64,000 nt of DNA from Armigeres subalbatus (GCF_024139115.2 NW_026943174.1:150812-214811); one strand, 5' to 3'. Shown: positions 45,296-57,221, numbered from the stretch's first letter. Numbers and translations: made by a program. Notes: a model not told the origin generated them from the letters alone.

Positions 45296-47502
45296 ATCAC
45301 TTCAAAATGACACCATTTATAGCCTTGTTAGTGACCATCTTCCTATCATATCTAGTTTAAATATATCAGCTAAAACAAACCGGATGAAGCTTTCGAAACA
45401 AATAGTGGACAATAGAAAACTCAATAATGATTTCATCAACAGTATAGATAGAGTTGACGATGTCAATCAATGCCTAGAAAGTATAATTCAGAATTACAAT
45501 AACATTTTGCAAAATTGCACGAGAACAATAAATAAGACAGTCAAAATCAAAGGCACGCAATGTCCGTGGATGACCTTAAATCTATGGCAGTTAATAAAAT
45601 TAAAAAATAATTATCTGAAGAGATTCAAACATAATTCAAATGATCCCCATATAAAAGCTATGTTAGACCATCTTTCTAAAAAGCTCGATAAATCCAAAAG
45701 AGAAACTAAAAAAGCGTATTATGAAAAAATATTAAATAACACAACTCATAAAAAGATGTGGAAGCAAATGAACATTTTATTTGGGCGAAAAAATATTGCG
45801 AACAAACCATCGATAATAGTGAACAATCGTCGTGTTGTAGATGATGTTGAAAAATGCGAAATGTTTAACAAATATTTTTCTAGTATCGGGGAAAAACTGG
45901 CTAATGAAATTCCACTTAATGAACGAAATGATCCTTTGGTAAACACTAATGTGTTACAACAATCAATATACTTGAGACCGAGTACCCCAAATGAAATTAT
46001 TAACCTAATTGCTGAACTAAAAGGTAATAAAGCTCCTGGTCTAGAAAATATTCCAACACTTTTGGTCAAATGTAATTCAATGGCATTCTCGTTCATTTTA
46101 ATCAATAATTGAAACTAATTGAAACTGGGAGGACTGTTTGAAAATAGCCAAGGTTATCCTTTTTTTAAATCTGGTTGATCCTGCTTCACTCGATAACTAC
46201 AGACCCATCTCAACACTTTCGGTTTTCAATAAAGTGTTTGAGAAATTGTTAGTTAATAGATTAGTAAATTTTTTCAAAAGCGTAATTTACTATACACGTA
46301 TCAGTATGGCTTCCGGCAAGCCTGTAGCACGACTAATGCGATCACAGAGTTAGTTGACTTTATTCTTAAAGAAATTGACTTTAAAAATGGTAGGAGCACT
46401 GTTTATAGACTTGAAAAAGGCTTTCGACACATTAAGCCATGATATTTTGTTAAGGTAACTAAATGCCTACGGGATAAGGGAATCGCAGTACAATTATTCG
46501 CTAGTTACCTATCCAACAGACAGCAATACGTTGTTATTAATAATAACAGAAGCTCTGAAACTGCTATCTCCCATGGAGTTCCGCAGGGTCGCAATATCGG
46601 GTCAATACTGTTTTTAGTGTACATCAATGATCTGAGTAGTTTGCCACTGAACGGTTAACCAAGGTTGCTTGCAGACGACACTGCTCTATTTTACCCAAAT
46701 AGCGACCCTCATATGATGATTGAGTCTATAAATCATAATTTAAATTTATTAAAAGTGTATTTTTCGAGTAACCTTCTGCCCTCAACTAAATGAAAACAAA
46801 GAAAAAGGTTTTTAAGTCATCTAAAAGCGATTGCCAGAGCATTTAAATCCTATTTTAGATTGTGTCTCAATTGACAAAGTAGACTTTTTCAAATATCTAG
46901 GAATCCATTTAGATTCTATTTTATCATGGGAAATTCATATAAAATATATTGAAAAAAAGGTTGCTAGTTTATGTGGTATACTGAGTAAAGTTCAAAGCTT
47001 CGTTCCCCAACATGTCCTACTGAAATTTTATTATGCTCATATTCACTCCCAGATGCAATACATTATAACAGTATGGGGTCGTGCATGCAAATCCAAACTG
47101 GTCAGGCTACAAGTGTTACAAAATAGATGCCTTAAAATTATTTTTAAATTGCCATACTTACACTCAACTTCTGCCCTTTATACCAACACTTCTCATAACA
47201 TTTTACCACTTCTTGGTTTATGCGAGTTACAAACAATAATTATGGTTCATGGTATATTGCACAACACTACTCATTGTAATATAATCCTCAGCAATGTCAC
47301 TCAACTTCATGCTACGCGACAAGCTGGTAATTTGGCATTTGCAAGAGCTTCATCCACCCAAGGCCAACGTCGTTTTTCATATATACCACCTCTTAAATAT
47401 AATGCTTTACCTAATGAATTGAAACATGTCTCAAATCCACACCTGTTTAAAATTAAAGCAAAGGAGTATCTTAAAGGAAAAATCAATGAATTCTTAATTT
47501 AA
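45296..47502 (+). pseudogene. CR1/Jockey-superfamily LINE ORF2, 5'-truncated, best preserved
   Basis: The sequence enters at the very end of the endonuclease: VSDHLPIISS (SDH motif, 45330-45347). One open frame runs 45384-46112, with KRETKKAYYEKI, FNKYFSSIGEKLANEIP, LKGNKAPGLENIPTLLVKC (RT motif 0-1). Next come NYRPISTLSVFNKVFEKLLV, FIDLKKAFDTLSHDI (46402-46443), HGVPQGRNIGSILFLVYIND (normally GSxLGPLLF) and LLADDTALF (catalytic ADD, about 46669), with a stop just before it near 46656. The last frame 46831-47502 is open: KVDFFKYLGIHLDSILSWEI, WGRACKSKLVRLQVLQNRCL. Two or three frameshifts and one stop separate it from an intact ORF2. It reads like a CR1/L2-type element, but the clade needs a tree. 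A MITE starts 38 bp after the stop codon. Confidence 0.92.
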
Positions 47503-47539
47503 ATGTTAAAGCCATTACGAACAAGTTAGTTTCTATGTA

Positions 47540-48042
47540 GGGTAACGGTACCAATAGTGGAGGTATTAGTAGATCCACAAAAGAAAATATTTTTTTAAAA
47601 ATTGATAATTATGGAAAATTTACAGCTTTAATATCTTAGTCAATAGATAAACTAATAAATTTGCTTACAAAAATTAGATTGATGTCATTTAACATCAACA
47701 ATTACCAAATATTGCTTGCACCACTATGGGTACACTGTTCCTTTAGTGGCGGTAAAAATTAATTTTGGTTCCCATAGTGGTGCTATCCATTGGTTTCTTA
47801 TGAGACTCGCCACTATTGGTACAGTTGCACCACTATAGGTGCAAGGGAGTCAATTTTGTTAAGGAAAATCATTGTTTTCAATAGTTTTTCAAGCGAAATC
47901 TTAAGATAAGTTGCATTTAACAGGATATTTAAAGCACGACGCATCAACTGAAACTATCGTAAAGTGTATAAATATGATAAATCTCATTAAAACCCCACTA
48001 CCTCCACTATTGGTGCTACCTCCACTAAGGGTACGGTTACCC
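47540..48042. mobile_element. TA-flanked MITE, ends GGGTAACGGTACC
   Basis: GGGTAACGGTACCAATAGTG on the left and, reverse-complemented, GGGTAACCGTACCCTTAGTG on the right, both continuing 'gaggta'. TA at 47538-47539 and 48043-48044. The interior repeats 'ccactattggtac'-like words in both directions. Confidence 0.85.
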
Positions 48043-48589
48043 TAGATGTATTCATTTTGAGTTACGATTTAGTTTTTCGTTTGCTATTTTCATTCATCTG
48101 GATCCCTTACCCCTTATGCGGCCGACGGGGTATCCGTGTTCCTTTTTCAAATTCAAGTGGTGATATTTCAATGAATTTTTATAGCTGAAAGCTGAAACTC
48201 GGTGACATCTAAGAACTCCATAAAATGTAGCATCTGTGAGAAAATCACGTTGATACAGTGTGGAGGGACGTGGGGAGGGGCATCTGATTTTTTTTACCAC
48301 GTGGATGGCCGACAGGGTACCCGTGTTCCTATAAATTGATATTTTCATAACTTCAACAATTTTCTACTGATGTCGATAATTTTGACAGTTTTGGAAACAA
48401 AAACTCATATACTTTTTGTTCACTGTCAAGGTATACAGCTTTTGTTTATGTTTATACAAGAAATCCTAGAAGTAAGGCTTAATAGTCTACACACGTAACC
48501 AAATGACTATGAACCAGTTTCAAAAATGTTACATGCTCATTGCGCTTCTTAGAATAGTCGGTGTATATACTGTGATATTCTGGGTCTCC

Positions 48590-49690
48590 AAAAACCCCTG
48601 GAGTAAGGCGTAAGTCATCCAAAAAATCCCTGGAATAAGATAAATTCAAAAACGGTACATGCTCTTTATGGTGCTTAGCATATAATGCTTCCACAGTAGG
48701 TATATGTTGCGGGTCGTGTTTGCATTCCAAGTAGTTCTTGTTGCCGTCATTGATTCCAGGTGGTCTACGAACTCTATACAGTCAAGGTCTTCGAATCAAT
48801 CTCCGTAATGGAGGCAGTTATCGAAGAATAAACAAGTTCCGTGACCCCTTCCTGGCATATGTTTGTATTCCAAGTAGTTCTGGTTGTTGTCGTGGGCTCT
48901 AGGTAGTCTACGAACTCCATAGATTCAAGGTCGGTGGATCAGCCTCCGTAATGGAGGCAGTTGTTGAAGAATAAACATGTTTTGTGACCCATTCTTGGCA
49001 TATATTTATTTTTCATGTAGTTCTTGTTGTTGTCGTGAGTTCTAGGTAGTCTACGAACTCCATAGAGTCAAGGTCTGTGATCAATCTCCGCAATGGAAGC
49101 AGTTATCGAAGAATAGACAAGTTGCCTGACCCCTTCTTGGTATATGTGTGTATTCCAAGTAGTTCTTGTTGTTGTCGAGGACTCCAGGTAGTCTACGAAC
49201 TCCATAGAGTCAAGGTCTAGGGATCGACCTCGGTAACGGAGGCAGCGTTTGAAGAATAAACAATTTGTGTGACCCCTTCTTGGTATATGTTTGTTTTTCA
49301 AGTAGTTCTTGTTGTCGTGGGCTTCAGGTAGTCCACGAGCTCCATAGATTCAAGGTCTGTGGATCAACCTCCGTAATGGAGGCAGTTTTTGAATAATAAA
49401 CAAGTTGTGTGACCTCTTCTTGGTATATGTTTGTATTCCACGTAGTTCTTGTTGTTGTCGTGAGTTCCAGGTAGTCTACGAACTCCTTGCAGTCAAGATC
49501 TTCGAATCAATCTCCGTAATAGGGGCAGTTGTCGAAGAATAAACAAGTAGCGTGACCCTTTCTTGGTATATGTTTGTATTCCAAGTAGTTCTTGTTGTTG
49601 TCGTGGGCTCCAGGTAGTCTACAAACTCCATAGAGTCAAGGTCGGTGGATCAACCTCCGTAACGGATGCAGTTATTGAAGAACAACTGGG
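48590..49690 (+). repeat. ~145-bp tandem array in giant foldback 1
   Basis: Seven units with starts near 48719, 48865, 49011, 49150, 49295, 49434 and 49576: 'tattccaagtagttcttgtt', 'gttgtcgtgggctccaggta', 'gtctacgaactccatagagt', 'caaggtctgtggatcaacct', 'ccgtaatggaggcagtt', 'gaagaataaacaagttgtgt', 'gaccccttcttggtatatg'. Further worn units occur at 50340-50600. Confidence 0.92.
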
Positions 49691-50110
49691 AGGGACGGAA
49701 GGTAGCGGTTTTCCTCCAATACCTTTTCCGAGCTTAATCTGTCACATGTTGTGCATATGCATAATCGAGTTTCAGACAAAGTAATTAATTTCCACTCCGG
49801 GTGGCTCAATACCCGGAACATAGGCAATTAATTTTGAATGTACTGAACTCGAAAGGTGATCTCTCTTCGCTTATGTGGTCGGGTTGGGATTTTTTTTGTC
49901 GAAGAGATTTACAAACTTTTTAACAGGTACTCATAAATGATTCGTAATAAGCTATATGCAGTTAAAGTTATTTCATGAAAATCTTTATTGTTTGCGGCAA
50001 ATTGGGTCGAAAACGTAATAAAATCAGGTTAGGCAAAATCAGGGGAGACAAAATCTAGGAGTGACACAATCGGGTCAACCTCATGTGAGTGAATGTACGC
50101 ATTCCTAGTA
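49691..50110. other. Insert between array units
   Basis: Non-repetitive stretch separating array units; contains 'ttacaaacttttta' and 'gaaaacgtaataaaatcagg'. I cannot identify it. Confidence 0.4.
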
Positions 50111-50318
50111 CAGTAGCCGGTCGATAACTGCAAAACGTTTGCTTTTCAGTAATCGAATGCCGTTCGATAACTGCAACGCACTCTAGACGTCAAACGGTGC
50201 AGTGCAATGACATCGGTTTGAAGTTTAGCGGTCCGATAACAGTAAAACTGTTGCAACTATCGAATTGCAGTTAAAAAGCATTGCAGTTAAATGGCTTGCA
50301 GTTATCGAACGTCTGCTG
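50111..50318. mobile_element. pogo/Tigger-like MITE, copy 2
   Basis: CAGTAGCCGGTCGATAACTG at the left and CAGCAGACGTTCGATAACTG reverse-complemented at the right, TA at 50109-50110 and 50319-50320. Strong match to 2413-2639 including 'aactatcgaattgcag' and 'taaaaagcattgcagttaaa'. Confidence 0.88.
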
Positions 50319-50879
50319 TAGTTTTTGTTTTTGCCATGGCACTAGGTAGTCTATGAACTCCATATAGAAATGATCTGCAGATCAACCCACGAACGGAAGG
50401 CTATTGGTATATGTTTGCATTTCAAGTAGTTTAAGTTGTTATCATTAGCTCTGGGCAGTTATTGAAGAATATACAAGATGTGAAACCTCATCTTGATATA
50501 TTAGCTTCCAAGTAGTTATTTCTGTCTTGTTTTTGTTGGTTCCAGGTAGTATACAAGCTTCATTCATATCACCAATATGAAGTTGTCTATTCTTTGGAAA
50601 TGCAAAATGTAAATAAATTGGAACGATACAACTTCACGCCGAGAACGTGAGGGAAAAACGGGCTAATATCGCAAAGATCATGTACCGTATTAAAATTAGA
50701 TTAAGGACACTCCTCACGGTATCCAAGTTTCAAAGTGCTCGTGTTTTCGGGGGCACACCAATCGATACGGAGGCGGCGCAAGGAGTGACCTTAAAGACCC
50801 TCTAGATATTCGCCTAAGCCTAGAAGTCTTACTCCATAAATTTCAAGGATGACCATTAGCATATGCCATGAACGCATTT

Positions 50880-51158
50880 GGGGCCCTCCTTAGCCGTGCG
50901 GTAAGATGTGCGGCTATAAAGCAAGACCATGAGGGTGGCTGGGTTCGATTCGGTCTAGACAATTTTCGGTTTGGAAATTGTCTCGATTTCCCTGGGCATA
51001 AAAGTATCATCGTGTTAGCCTCATGATATACGAATGCAAAAATGGTAGCTTGGCTTAGAAACCTTGCAGTTAATAACTGTGGAAGTGCTTAATGAACACT
51101 AAGCTGTGAGGCGGCAATGTCCCAGTGTGGGATGTAATGCCATTGAAGAAGAAGAAGA
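50880..51158 (+). mobile_element. Feilai SINE with 12-bp target duplication
   Basis: A box 'cttagccgtgcggt', B box 'gggttcgattc' (the following CCGGTGC is deleted), (GAA)n tail. ATGAACGCATTT flanks both sides (50868-50879, 51159-51170), as expected from LINE-driven insertion. Confidence 0.95.
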
Positions 51159-51229
51159 ATGAACGCATTTTATTCATGGACCCCAAAGGCATGTACCAAA
51201 TTTAAAACAGGCTGATATATCTCTGGTGT

Positions 51230-52290
51230 AGATCCTAATGCCTTACTTCAGGGTTTTCTTGGATGACCATGAACATTTGAAATGGGTGCATTCTATTCTA
51301 CGTACCATAAAAGGCATGTATAACTATTCAAATAGACCGAAAGAACTCTGGTTACGCGTGAAGTTCTTGAGGATTGTTCAAGTGTTCTCTTGGATACCCA
51401 TGAACATATGCAATGAAAGCGGTATATTCTATGTACCACAAAGGGCATATGCCACTTTTGAAACAATCCGAAAGGTATCTGGTTACGTGTGAAGATCCTG
51501 AGGCCTATTCTAGCATTTTCTTGGAAGACCATAAACATATGCAATGGACGTATTCTATTATATGTACCACAAAGGGCATGTAACACTTTTGAAAAAATCT
51601 GAAAGATCTTTGGTTACGCGTGTAGATCTTAAGGCCTTTTCCAGGGTTTTCTTAGATGACCATGAACTTATGCAATAAAGGCGTTCTATTCTATGTACCA
51701 CAAAGGGCATGTACCAGTTTTGAAACAATCTAAAAGATCTCTGGTTACGCGTGTAGACCTGAAGGCCTTTTCCAGGGTTTTCTTGGATGACCATGAACAT
51801 ATGCAATGAAGGCGCCAGAGGACTTATCCGAGAGATTTCTTCGATAGCGCAGAACATATGTAGTGATCACATTTGATTTCAAGATGCGCAAAGAGCATGT
51901 ACCACTTTTGAGACAAGTCCATAGACCCATGGTTACGAGTGTAGACCTTAAGGCCTTACTCCAGAGATGTCTTTGATGACTCGGTACATATACTGTGAAC
52001 GCATTATATGCTAAGTACCACAAAGAGCATGTACCGTATTTGAATTTGCATTATAGGCCTTTGGTTACGCGAGTAGATCTTTAGGCTTTAGTCCAGAGAT
52101 TTCTCGGGTGACTAAGACCTCATTTCAGGGATTTTTGCATTACCCGACGCATATACTGTGAACACCTTCAATTCTAAGAAGTGCAAAGAGCTTGTAGCAT
52201 ATTTGAAACTGGTTGAATGGTCTTTGGTTACGCGTGTAGACTCTTAAGCCTTACTTCAAAGATTTCTTGTATAACCATGGGCATAAGCTG
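51230..52290 (-). repeat. ~131-bp tandem array, reverse arm of giant foldback 1
   Basis: 'ggttacgcgtgtagacct' occurs at about 51349, 51480, 51612, 51743, 51930, 52062 and 52226. Between them are 'tccagggttttcttggatga', 'ccatgaacatatgcaatga', 'tatgtaccacaaagggcatg', 'ttgaaacaatctgaaagat'. The spacing is mostly 131-132 bp, with two longer units. Confidence 0.9.
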
Positions 52291-52462
52291 TAAACCTTGA
52301 CAATGGGCAAAAAGTATATGAGTTTCTGTTTCCAAAACTGTCAAAATCATCCAAATCGGTTGAAAATTGTTGAAGTTATGAGAATATCAATTTATGGGAA
52401 CACGGGTACTCTGTCGGCCATCCACGTGTGTTTTTTTTTTGTTGGCCGCATAAGGGTTAAAA

Positions 52463-52619
52463 GGAGAATATCTCCACTGGGATTCTGTTTTGAAACTTTG
52501 ATTAGTAATTTTCACTCTCGTATTTAGATTCATAGTTGTTTATCTTCTCAGCTTTTAAATTTAAATTATTCCTAAATTAGAGCTTCTTGGTGTGGGGGAG
52601 AGTGGCGGGCCGTTATAAA
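52463..52619. other. Short unassigned stretch
   Basis: Nothing recognised. Confidence 0.3.
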
Positions 52620-52703
52620 AAAAAAGTGCTTAATGAACACTAAGCTGCGAGGCGGCTTTGTCCCAGTGTGGGGATGTAAAGCTAATAAGAAGAAGAAGCC
52701 TTA
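52620..52703 (+). mobile_element. Feilai SINE, 3' end only
   Basis: 'gtgcttaatgaacactaagc', 'tgcgaggcggctttgtccca', 'gtgtggggatgtaa', tail 'aataagaagaagaag'. The tRNA-like head is absent. Confidence 0.88.
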
Positions 52704-54160
52704 GTTGGTGATTTTTGCTACTTTTGGCTACTTTTCGACCCCACAAAGCACAACGATACCAGATCGTTTGATGTGTCTATGAACCGAGCCTAAATACTCC
52801 TCGCCATGCATGCCCGGTGGCATATGTAAACTGTTGAGGATCGCGCTTTGGACTTTTAATCAATTACATTTGCTGTCCATCGACGAGAGAGAAAAACTCA
52901 CAGCATAAATGCCCGAAAGCAGATCTGAACTGTGGAGGATCGCTCTTCGGACGACCGGAGTGACGCGCTGTACTCACTTGCTTGATGGCTACTGCAAACT
53001 ATTGAAGATCGCGCTTATAACGACCGGAGCAAAGCGCAATACATGCACATGGGCCAACCCAAATTGGCCTGCAAGTCATCTAGATATGTCCATGATCCAG
53101 AAGAAGAAAAAGGAGAAGAAGGTGTCCATACGTTCCCTTAGAGACCATGCGCATGATTCACGATTTAGATATGTTCAAACCAGGTATCCTAAGTTCTCTA
53201 AATCCCTGTGGAATTCAACCCAATTCATCTTTCAAGTCAACTGTGCTATCGTCTACAATTCTAACCAATTGGTCGATCATATCAATTGTGCTCGGAAACA
53301 AAAACCAATAGTAACTCATGGTGTAGATATGTCCAAATCGAATGTTCTTCTTCTTCTTCTTATTGGCATTACATCCCCACACTGGGGCAGAGCCGTCTCG
53401 CAGCTTAGTGTTCATTAAGCACTTCCACAGTTATTAACTACGAGGTTTCTAAGCCAGGTTACCATTTTTGCATTCGTATATCATGGGGCTAGCACGATGA
53501 TACTTTTATGCCCAGGGAAGTCGAGACAATTTCCAATCCGGAAATTTCCTTGACCGGCACCGGGAATCGAACCCAGCCACCCTCAGCATGGTCTTCATAT
53601 TTTAAATCAATCAAGAGTTCAGATGAATTGGTCTACAAAGTCAACTCGGTACAAAACCGATAGCAACCCATCATATTTAGGCTACTATCGGCCATGCTTA
53701 CGATTTACAATCTATGTTCCACCAATTATAATGTTTTGAGCTTTTGATTATCGCAAAAAAAGATATCTAAATTTGCGTTCATATGCATGGTCTTGGGACC
53801 TAAATGAACATAATAACTTGCTATCGGTTCTTGAAGGCAAAGATTTGGAGAACTTAGAACGTCTTTTTCGGTAATTTAAAAAAAATAAAACATGCAGATT
53901 ATTATAAGGGATCGCTATTCATTTCGTACTGAGCTTAGTTGACCTGCTAAACAAATTGATCTGAAGCTCGGAATGATTTTGTGTGCAAAGATAATCAGGT
54001 TTCACATATTTAAATCGTAAATCGCATGGCTACTTAAGGCCCATGGAAGAACACCATGGGTTGTCTTTGATTTTGTACTAAGCTCAGACTGATTTGGAAA
54101 ATATAGAATATCCAATTTGAACATATCTAAAATGTAAATTATGCGCATGGCCTCTTAGGT
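52704..54160. repeat. Degenerate repeats of unknown family
   Basis: 'aaactgttgaggatcgcgct', 'gaactgtggaggatcgctct', 'aaactattgaagatcgcgct' mark three ~95-bp units at 52828-53030. Later, 'catgcgcatgattcacgatt' and 'aatcgcatggctact' / 'attatgcgcatggcctctta' mark worn copies in both orientations. A minus-strand Feilai (53343-53594) interrupts it. The frame 52909-53418 crosses this and the SINE and is not a gene. Confidence 0.55.
53343..53594 (-). mobile_element. Feilai SINE, minus strand, 5'-truncated
   Basis: Starts with 'ttcttcttcttcttcttatt' (tail reversed), then the body in reverse and 'gggaatcgaacccagcc' (B box reversed). It stops at 'ctcagcatggtct', so the A box is missing. Confidence 0.93.
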
Positions 54161-54163
54161 AGA

Positions 54164-54560
54164 GGTGTGCGCCGCCGCGCCACGCCGCCGCCGCCGACAG
54201 TTTTTGTCACGCCGCTGCCGCCGACATTTTTGCATCGGCGCGCCGCCGTTTAAAATTTTCCACGCCGCGGATCTATAATTTTCCACGCCGATTTAAATTT
54301 GAAAAAATCCGCAAAATTTTCCGTGGAAATTCCGAAGATTCAGTGGAAGTTCCGTATAATTTACTGAGAGATCTCTACAACATCACGTTGAAACTCCAGA
54401 GAATTTTTCGTGAAGATATCAATGATTTTCATGCAAATTTCATACAATTTCTTGTTAAAATTTCGTAAAGCTCTCCGTAAAAACTAAACAAAACTTCGTG
54501 TGAAAATTGCGAAGGATTTCCCGTTGAAATACAAAAAAAATCTCATTGAAATTGAATGTT
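54164..54560. repeat. GCCGCC-rich repeat plus degenerate AT-rich tail
   Basis: 'gaggtgtgcgccgccgcgcc' followed by alternating 'cgccgccgac' and 'ttttt' blocks, then 'ttccgtggaaattccg'-type phrases. The same family as 1-660 and 26520 onwards. Confidence 0.75.
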
Positions 54561-54665
54561 TGAACGGAACAGAGTCGTTCGACAGAAAGCCGATTGGTCG
54601 AAGAACAAAAGGCTGAAAGTTATTTGGCTGAATATGTCGTTTAACCAAAAAGACTATTTAGTAGA
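54560..54665. repeat. GGCC-type short repeat
   Basis: 'tcgttcgacagaaagccgat', 'tggtcgaagaac', 'tatttggctgaatatgtcgt'. A diverged form of the 968-1740 repeat. Confidence 0.55.
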
Positions 54666-54967
54666 AACAAAGCTTGAGATCAAATCGATAGCTTTTTTAT
54701 TGTTGTTTGCTTAATTTGTTATCTTTTTGGTCGTTTTATCGATTAAAATAACAAAACGTATAGCAGAAAAATCTTACTGTGACATCAAATCAAAATCTAT
54801 CCCTGCTGTCGATGAGAACAAATCTTAAACTAATTATGATATTGGTTTCCGATAACAAAATAAGTACACAGTTTGATGTCATATCATTCAATTTAGTAAT
54901 GTACAGCAAAATAAAATAAAAATATGTAATCAATCATGATAATTTATATTTGATATTTGAAAACAAA

Positions 54968-55124
54968 TCTCGCTTAACTTTTCAAAAGGACCTAAGAAAC
55001 ATTTTTTTCATGATTCAATTTGATTATTGTATTCAAAAGCATTCATATTGGTCTGTTGATTGCAATATTCAAATTAAATCATGAATCAAATGTTACTTAG
55101 GTCCTTATGAAAAGTTAAGCGAGA
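54968..55124. repeat. Palindromic element, ~60-bp arms
   Basis: TCTCGCTTAACTTTTCAAAA at the left and, reversed, TCTCGCTTAACTTTTCATAA at the right. The arms continue through 'ggacctaag', 'aacattt' and 'tcatgatt'. Loop about 35 bp. Confidence 0.88.
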
Positions 55125-55204
55125 AATTATGAAGCAAATTGATGTCAAAATCAAAATATGTTCTCTATATGCTCTCATTATGTTTTCAGACTTTGCTAGG
55201 GTAT

Positions 55205-56120
55205 CTAGCCTAAAGTTATTTGGCCGGAATATCATTTGGTCGAACAGTTCCTTTGGCTGAAAAAAATTGTTGGCCGAATAGCTCAATAGCCGAATATGCC
55301 CTTTGGCCGGAATAGTCTTTTGATCGAAAGGGACATTTGCCCAAAATGAACATTCCGTCGAAACTGTCGTTCGGCTGAATTGGTCATTTTGATTTTTTTT
55401 TCAAAACATCATGATTTTATAACAGATTTTCGAGAATTCTTTGGAATTTCCAATAGGAGCTCTTTGGATTTACCAAGGAACATTGTTTGGAATTTACATG
55501 AGAATCTGTTCAGAGTTTTCAAGGGAAGCTTTTACAAATTTCTACAGAAAAATATTCAGAACATCCATGGAAAGTTCCTATTGAGCTTCTGTTGAGTATT
55601 TTTATCCTTATCCTTTATTTTTTGCAAGGATGAGTTCATCTCTAGACGACTAGTTCGGCGTAGTCCACTTTAAAACAACCGAAAAATACTCGGGATTTTT
55701 TAGGTTTATTTTTGGGATTTCTCCATAAAATTCTTTTAATTTTCGTTTATAAATTCTTGGGAAATTCTATTTACTGAAAGGGACAGGCGGCTGAACTGAT
55801 AATTTGGCCGTAACAGGTCGTCTAGCCGAAACGATCGTTGGCCGAAAATGCCGTTTAGCCGAAATGGATTTTTGACAGAATGGGCCATTTGGCCGAAAAC
55901 GTCATTTGGTCCAACGGGTCATACGGCCAAATGTCAATAACTGATCTGATAATATTGTCAAAAATGGCCACTCGTTTAGCTAAATGGCCTTTTTATCAAT
56001 TGACCATTGAACAAAATTCCGTAGCCTCTCTACTTTAAGTCGATACTGGCCTTTAAACCAAAAGACATTTAGCCAAGAACCATTTAGCAAAACTAACCGT
56101 TTAACGGAAACTGTTATCAG
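55205..56120. repeat. GGCC-type short repeat, two blocks around degenerate sequence
   Basis: Blocks at 55205-55385 and 55790-56120 consist of 'tttggccgaaa', 'gtcgtttagccgaa', 'cattttggtc'-type units. Between them (55386-55790) are degenerate 'ggaatttccaataggag' and 'atccatggaaagttcc' phrases, like those after the GGC-rich heads. Confidence 0.75.
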
Positions 56121-56553
56121 GTCAAGAAATGGCATACTCCTCAGTGCGTATCAAAAGCAAGAGATTTCGTGCACAGCACACATTTACTTTCAGTGAGAGA
56201 GGGAGTGCGCGCTGTTATGTTTCTCCACTCAAACGATACGCACGATCCCGGTTATTGCACACAGTTCGCATCGAATGTGTGCGAAAGCAAAAGTCAGAAG
56301 GCGCCAAGGAAGTCAAATAACCTACAAAACGGTGGACTTGGTGTTAAGGCTCCCCAGACATAAGTGATTTTATCGCTGCGACGGCAACAACTAGTCGCCA
56401 CGATTCTATCGTTGAGTCACTGCAGGCAATGTTCGATTTACGCTGCTATACCAACGGCGACAAAATCGCTGTCACCAAGCGGTAGAATCGCGTCACGACT
56501 GTCGCATCGCGTGTGTATGGGGGAACCATCACACGGTTAGAAGAATTTACACA
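56121..56553. other. Unassigned; possible worn MITE at 56350-56530
   Basis: 'ggctccccagaca' at 56349 and the reverse complement of 'tgtatgggggaacc' at 56513-56526 could be diverged ends of a MITE. Frames at 56129-56320 and 56169-56363 have no domain. Confidence 0.35.
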
Positions 56554-56556
56554 TTA

Positions 56557-56683
56557 GGAGTTGTTCACAAATTACGTAACGGGGAAACAAAAAAATGAAA
56601 CCACCCACACAGAAAGTGTTACGAAGGGGAAGGTCTGGTCAAAAATTGCCAAATTTAGCGTTACGTAATTTGTGAACGAACCC
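56557..56683. mobile_element. PIF/Harbinger-type MITE, TTA target duplication
   Basis: GGAGTTGTTCACAAATTACG at the left, GGGTTCGTTCACAAATTACG reverse-complemented at the right, both continuing 'taacg'. TTA at 56554-56556 and 56684-56686. A 3-bp TWA duplication fits PIF/Harbinger. 127 bp. Confidence 0.88.
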
Positions 56684-56934
56684 TTAGAGGTTCAAGCTCA
56701 TGTCGAAAGTAAAATAATATAAATTTGAATTGATAAAACCTTGAAAATTAGTCTGAGGCTTTTTTTTTTAAGTTAAGTGAAAGATGTTAAACGAAATATA
56801 GTGCCAAAGAGAATGATCGCGCGTTGTTCATGCAAATGCTCATGCAAAATTTCCATACAAATCAGAATTTTAGTTTTCGCAATACATTGTCGGTATTAGC
56901 CGTGATTTTCACATAATAAAATAACCTATGAACC
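56684..56934. other. Short unassigned stretch
   Basis: AT-rich, nothing recognised. Confidence 0.3.
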
Positions 56935-57221
56935 CTCCTTAGCCGTGCGGTAAGACGCGCGACTACAAAGCAAGACCATGCTGAGGGTGGCTGGGTTCGA
57001 TGCCCGGTGCCGGTCTAGGCAATTTTCGGATTGGAAATTGTCTCGACTTCCCTGGGCATAAAAAGTATCATCGTGCTAGCCTCATGATATACGAATGCAA
57101 AAATGGTAACCTGGCTTAGAAACCTCGCAGTTAATAACTGTGGAAGTGCTTAATGAACACTAAGCTGCGAGGCGGCTCTGTCCCAGTGTGGGGATGTAAT
57201 GCCAATAAGAAGAAGAAGAAG
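56935..57221 (+). mobile_element. Feilai SINE, complete, with target duplication
   Basis: A box 'ccttagccgtgcggtaagac', B box region 'gggttcgatgcccggtgccg' (one mismatch), body and a GAAGAAGAAGAAG tail. ATGAACC is repeated at 56928-56934 and 57222-57228. Confidence 0.95.

Larger units (their letters stand above)
48107..52462. mobile_element. Giant foldback element 1 with internal tandem arrays
   Basis: The outer ends are inverted: TTACCCCTTATGCGGCC on the left, and the reverse complement TTAACCCTTATGCGGCC on the right. Inner arms 48290-48570 and about 52195-52440 are reverse complements over ~250 bp ('gtggatggccgacagggtac', 'cccgtgttcc', 'aattttgacagttttggaaa', 'tcatatactttttg', 'caagaaatcc ... 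aagtaaggctta'). Between them lie a ~145-bp array (48480-49690 with remnants to 50600) and, reversed, a ~131-bp array (51230-52290). A Feilai SINE and a pogo-like MITE inserted later. There is no transposase. Confidence 0.8.

Noticed and set aside
48719..49690. Regular ~145-bp spacing considered as a CRISPR array
   Set aside because: The whole unit is repeated, with no unique spacers, and the context is an insect genome.
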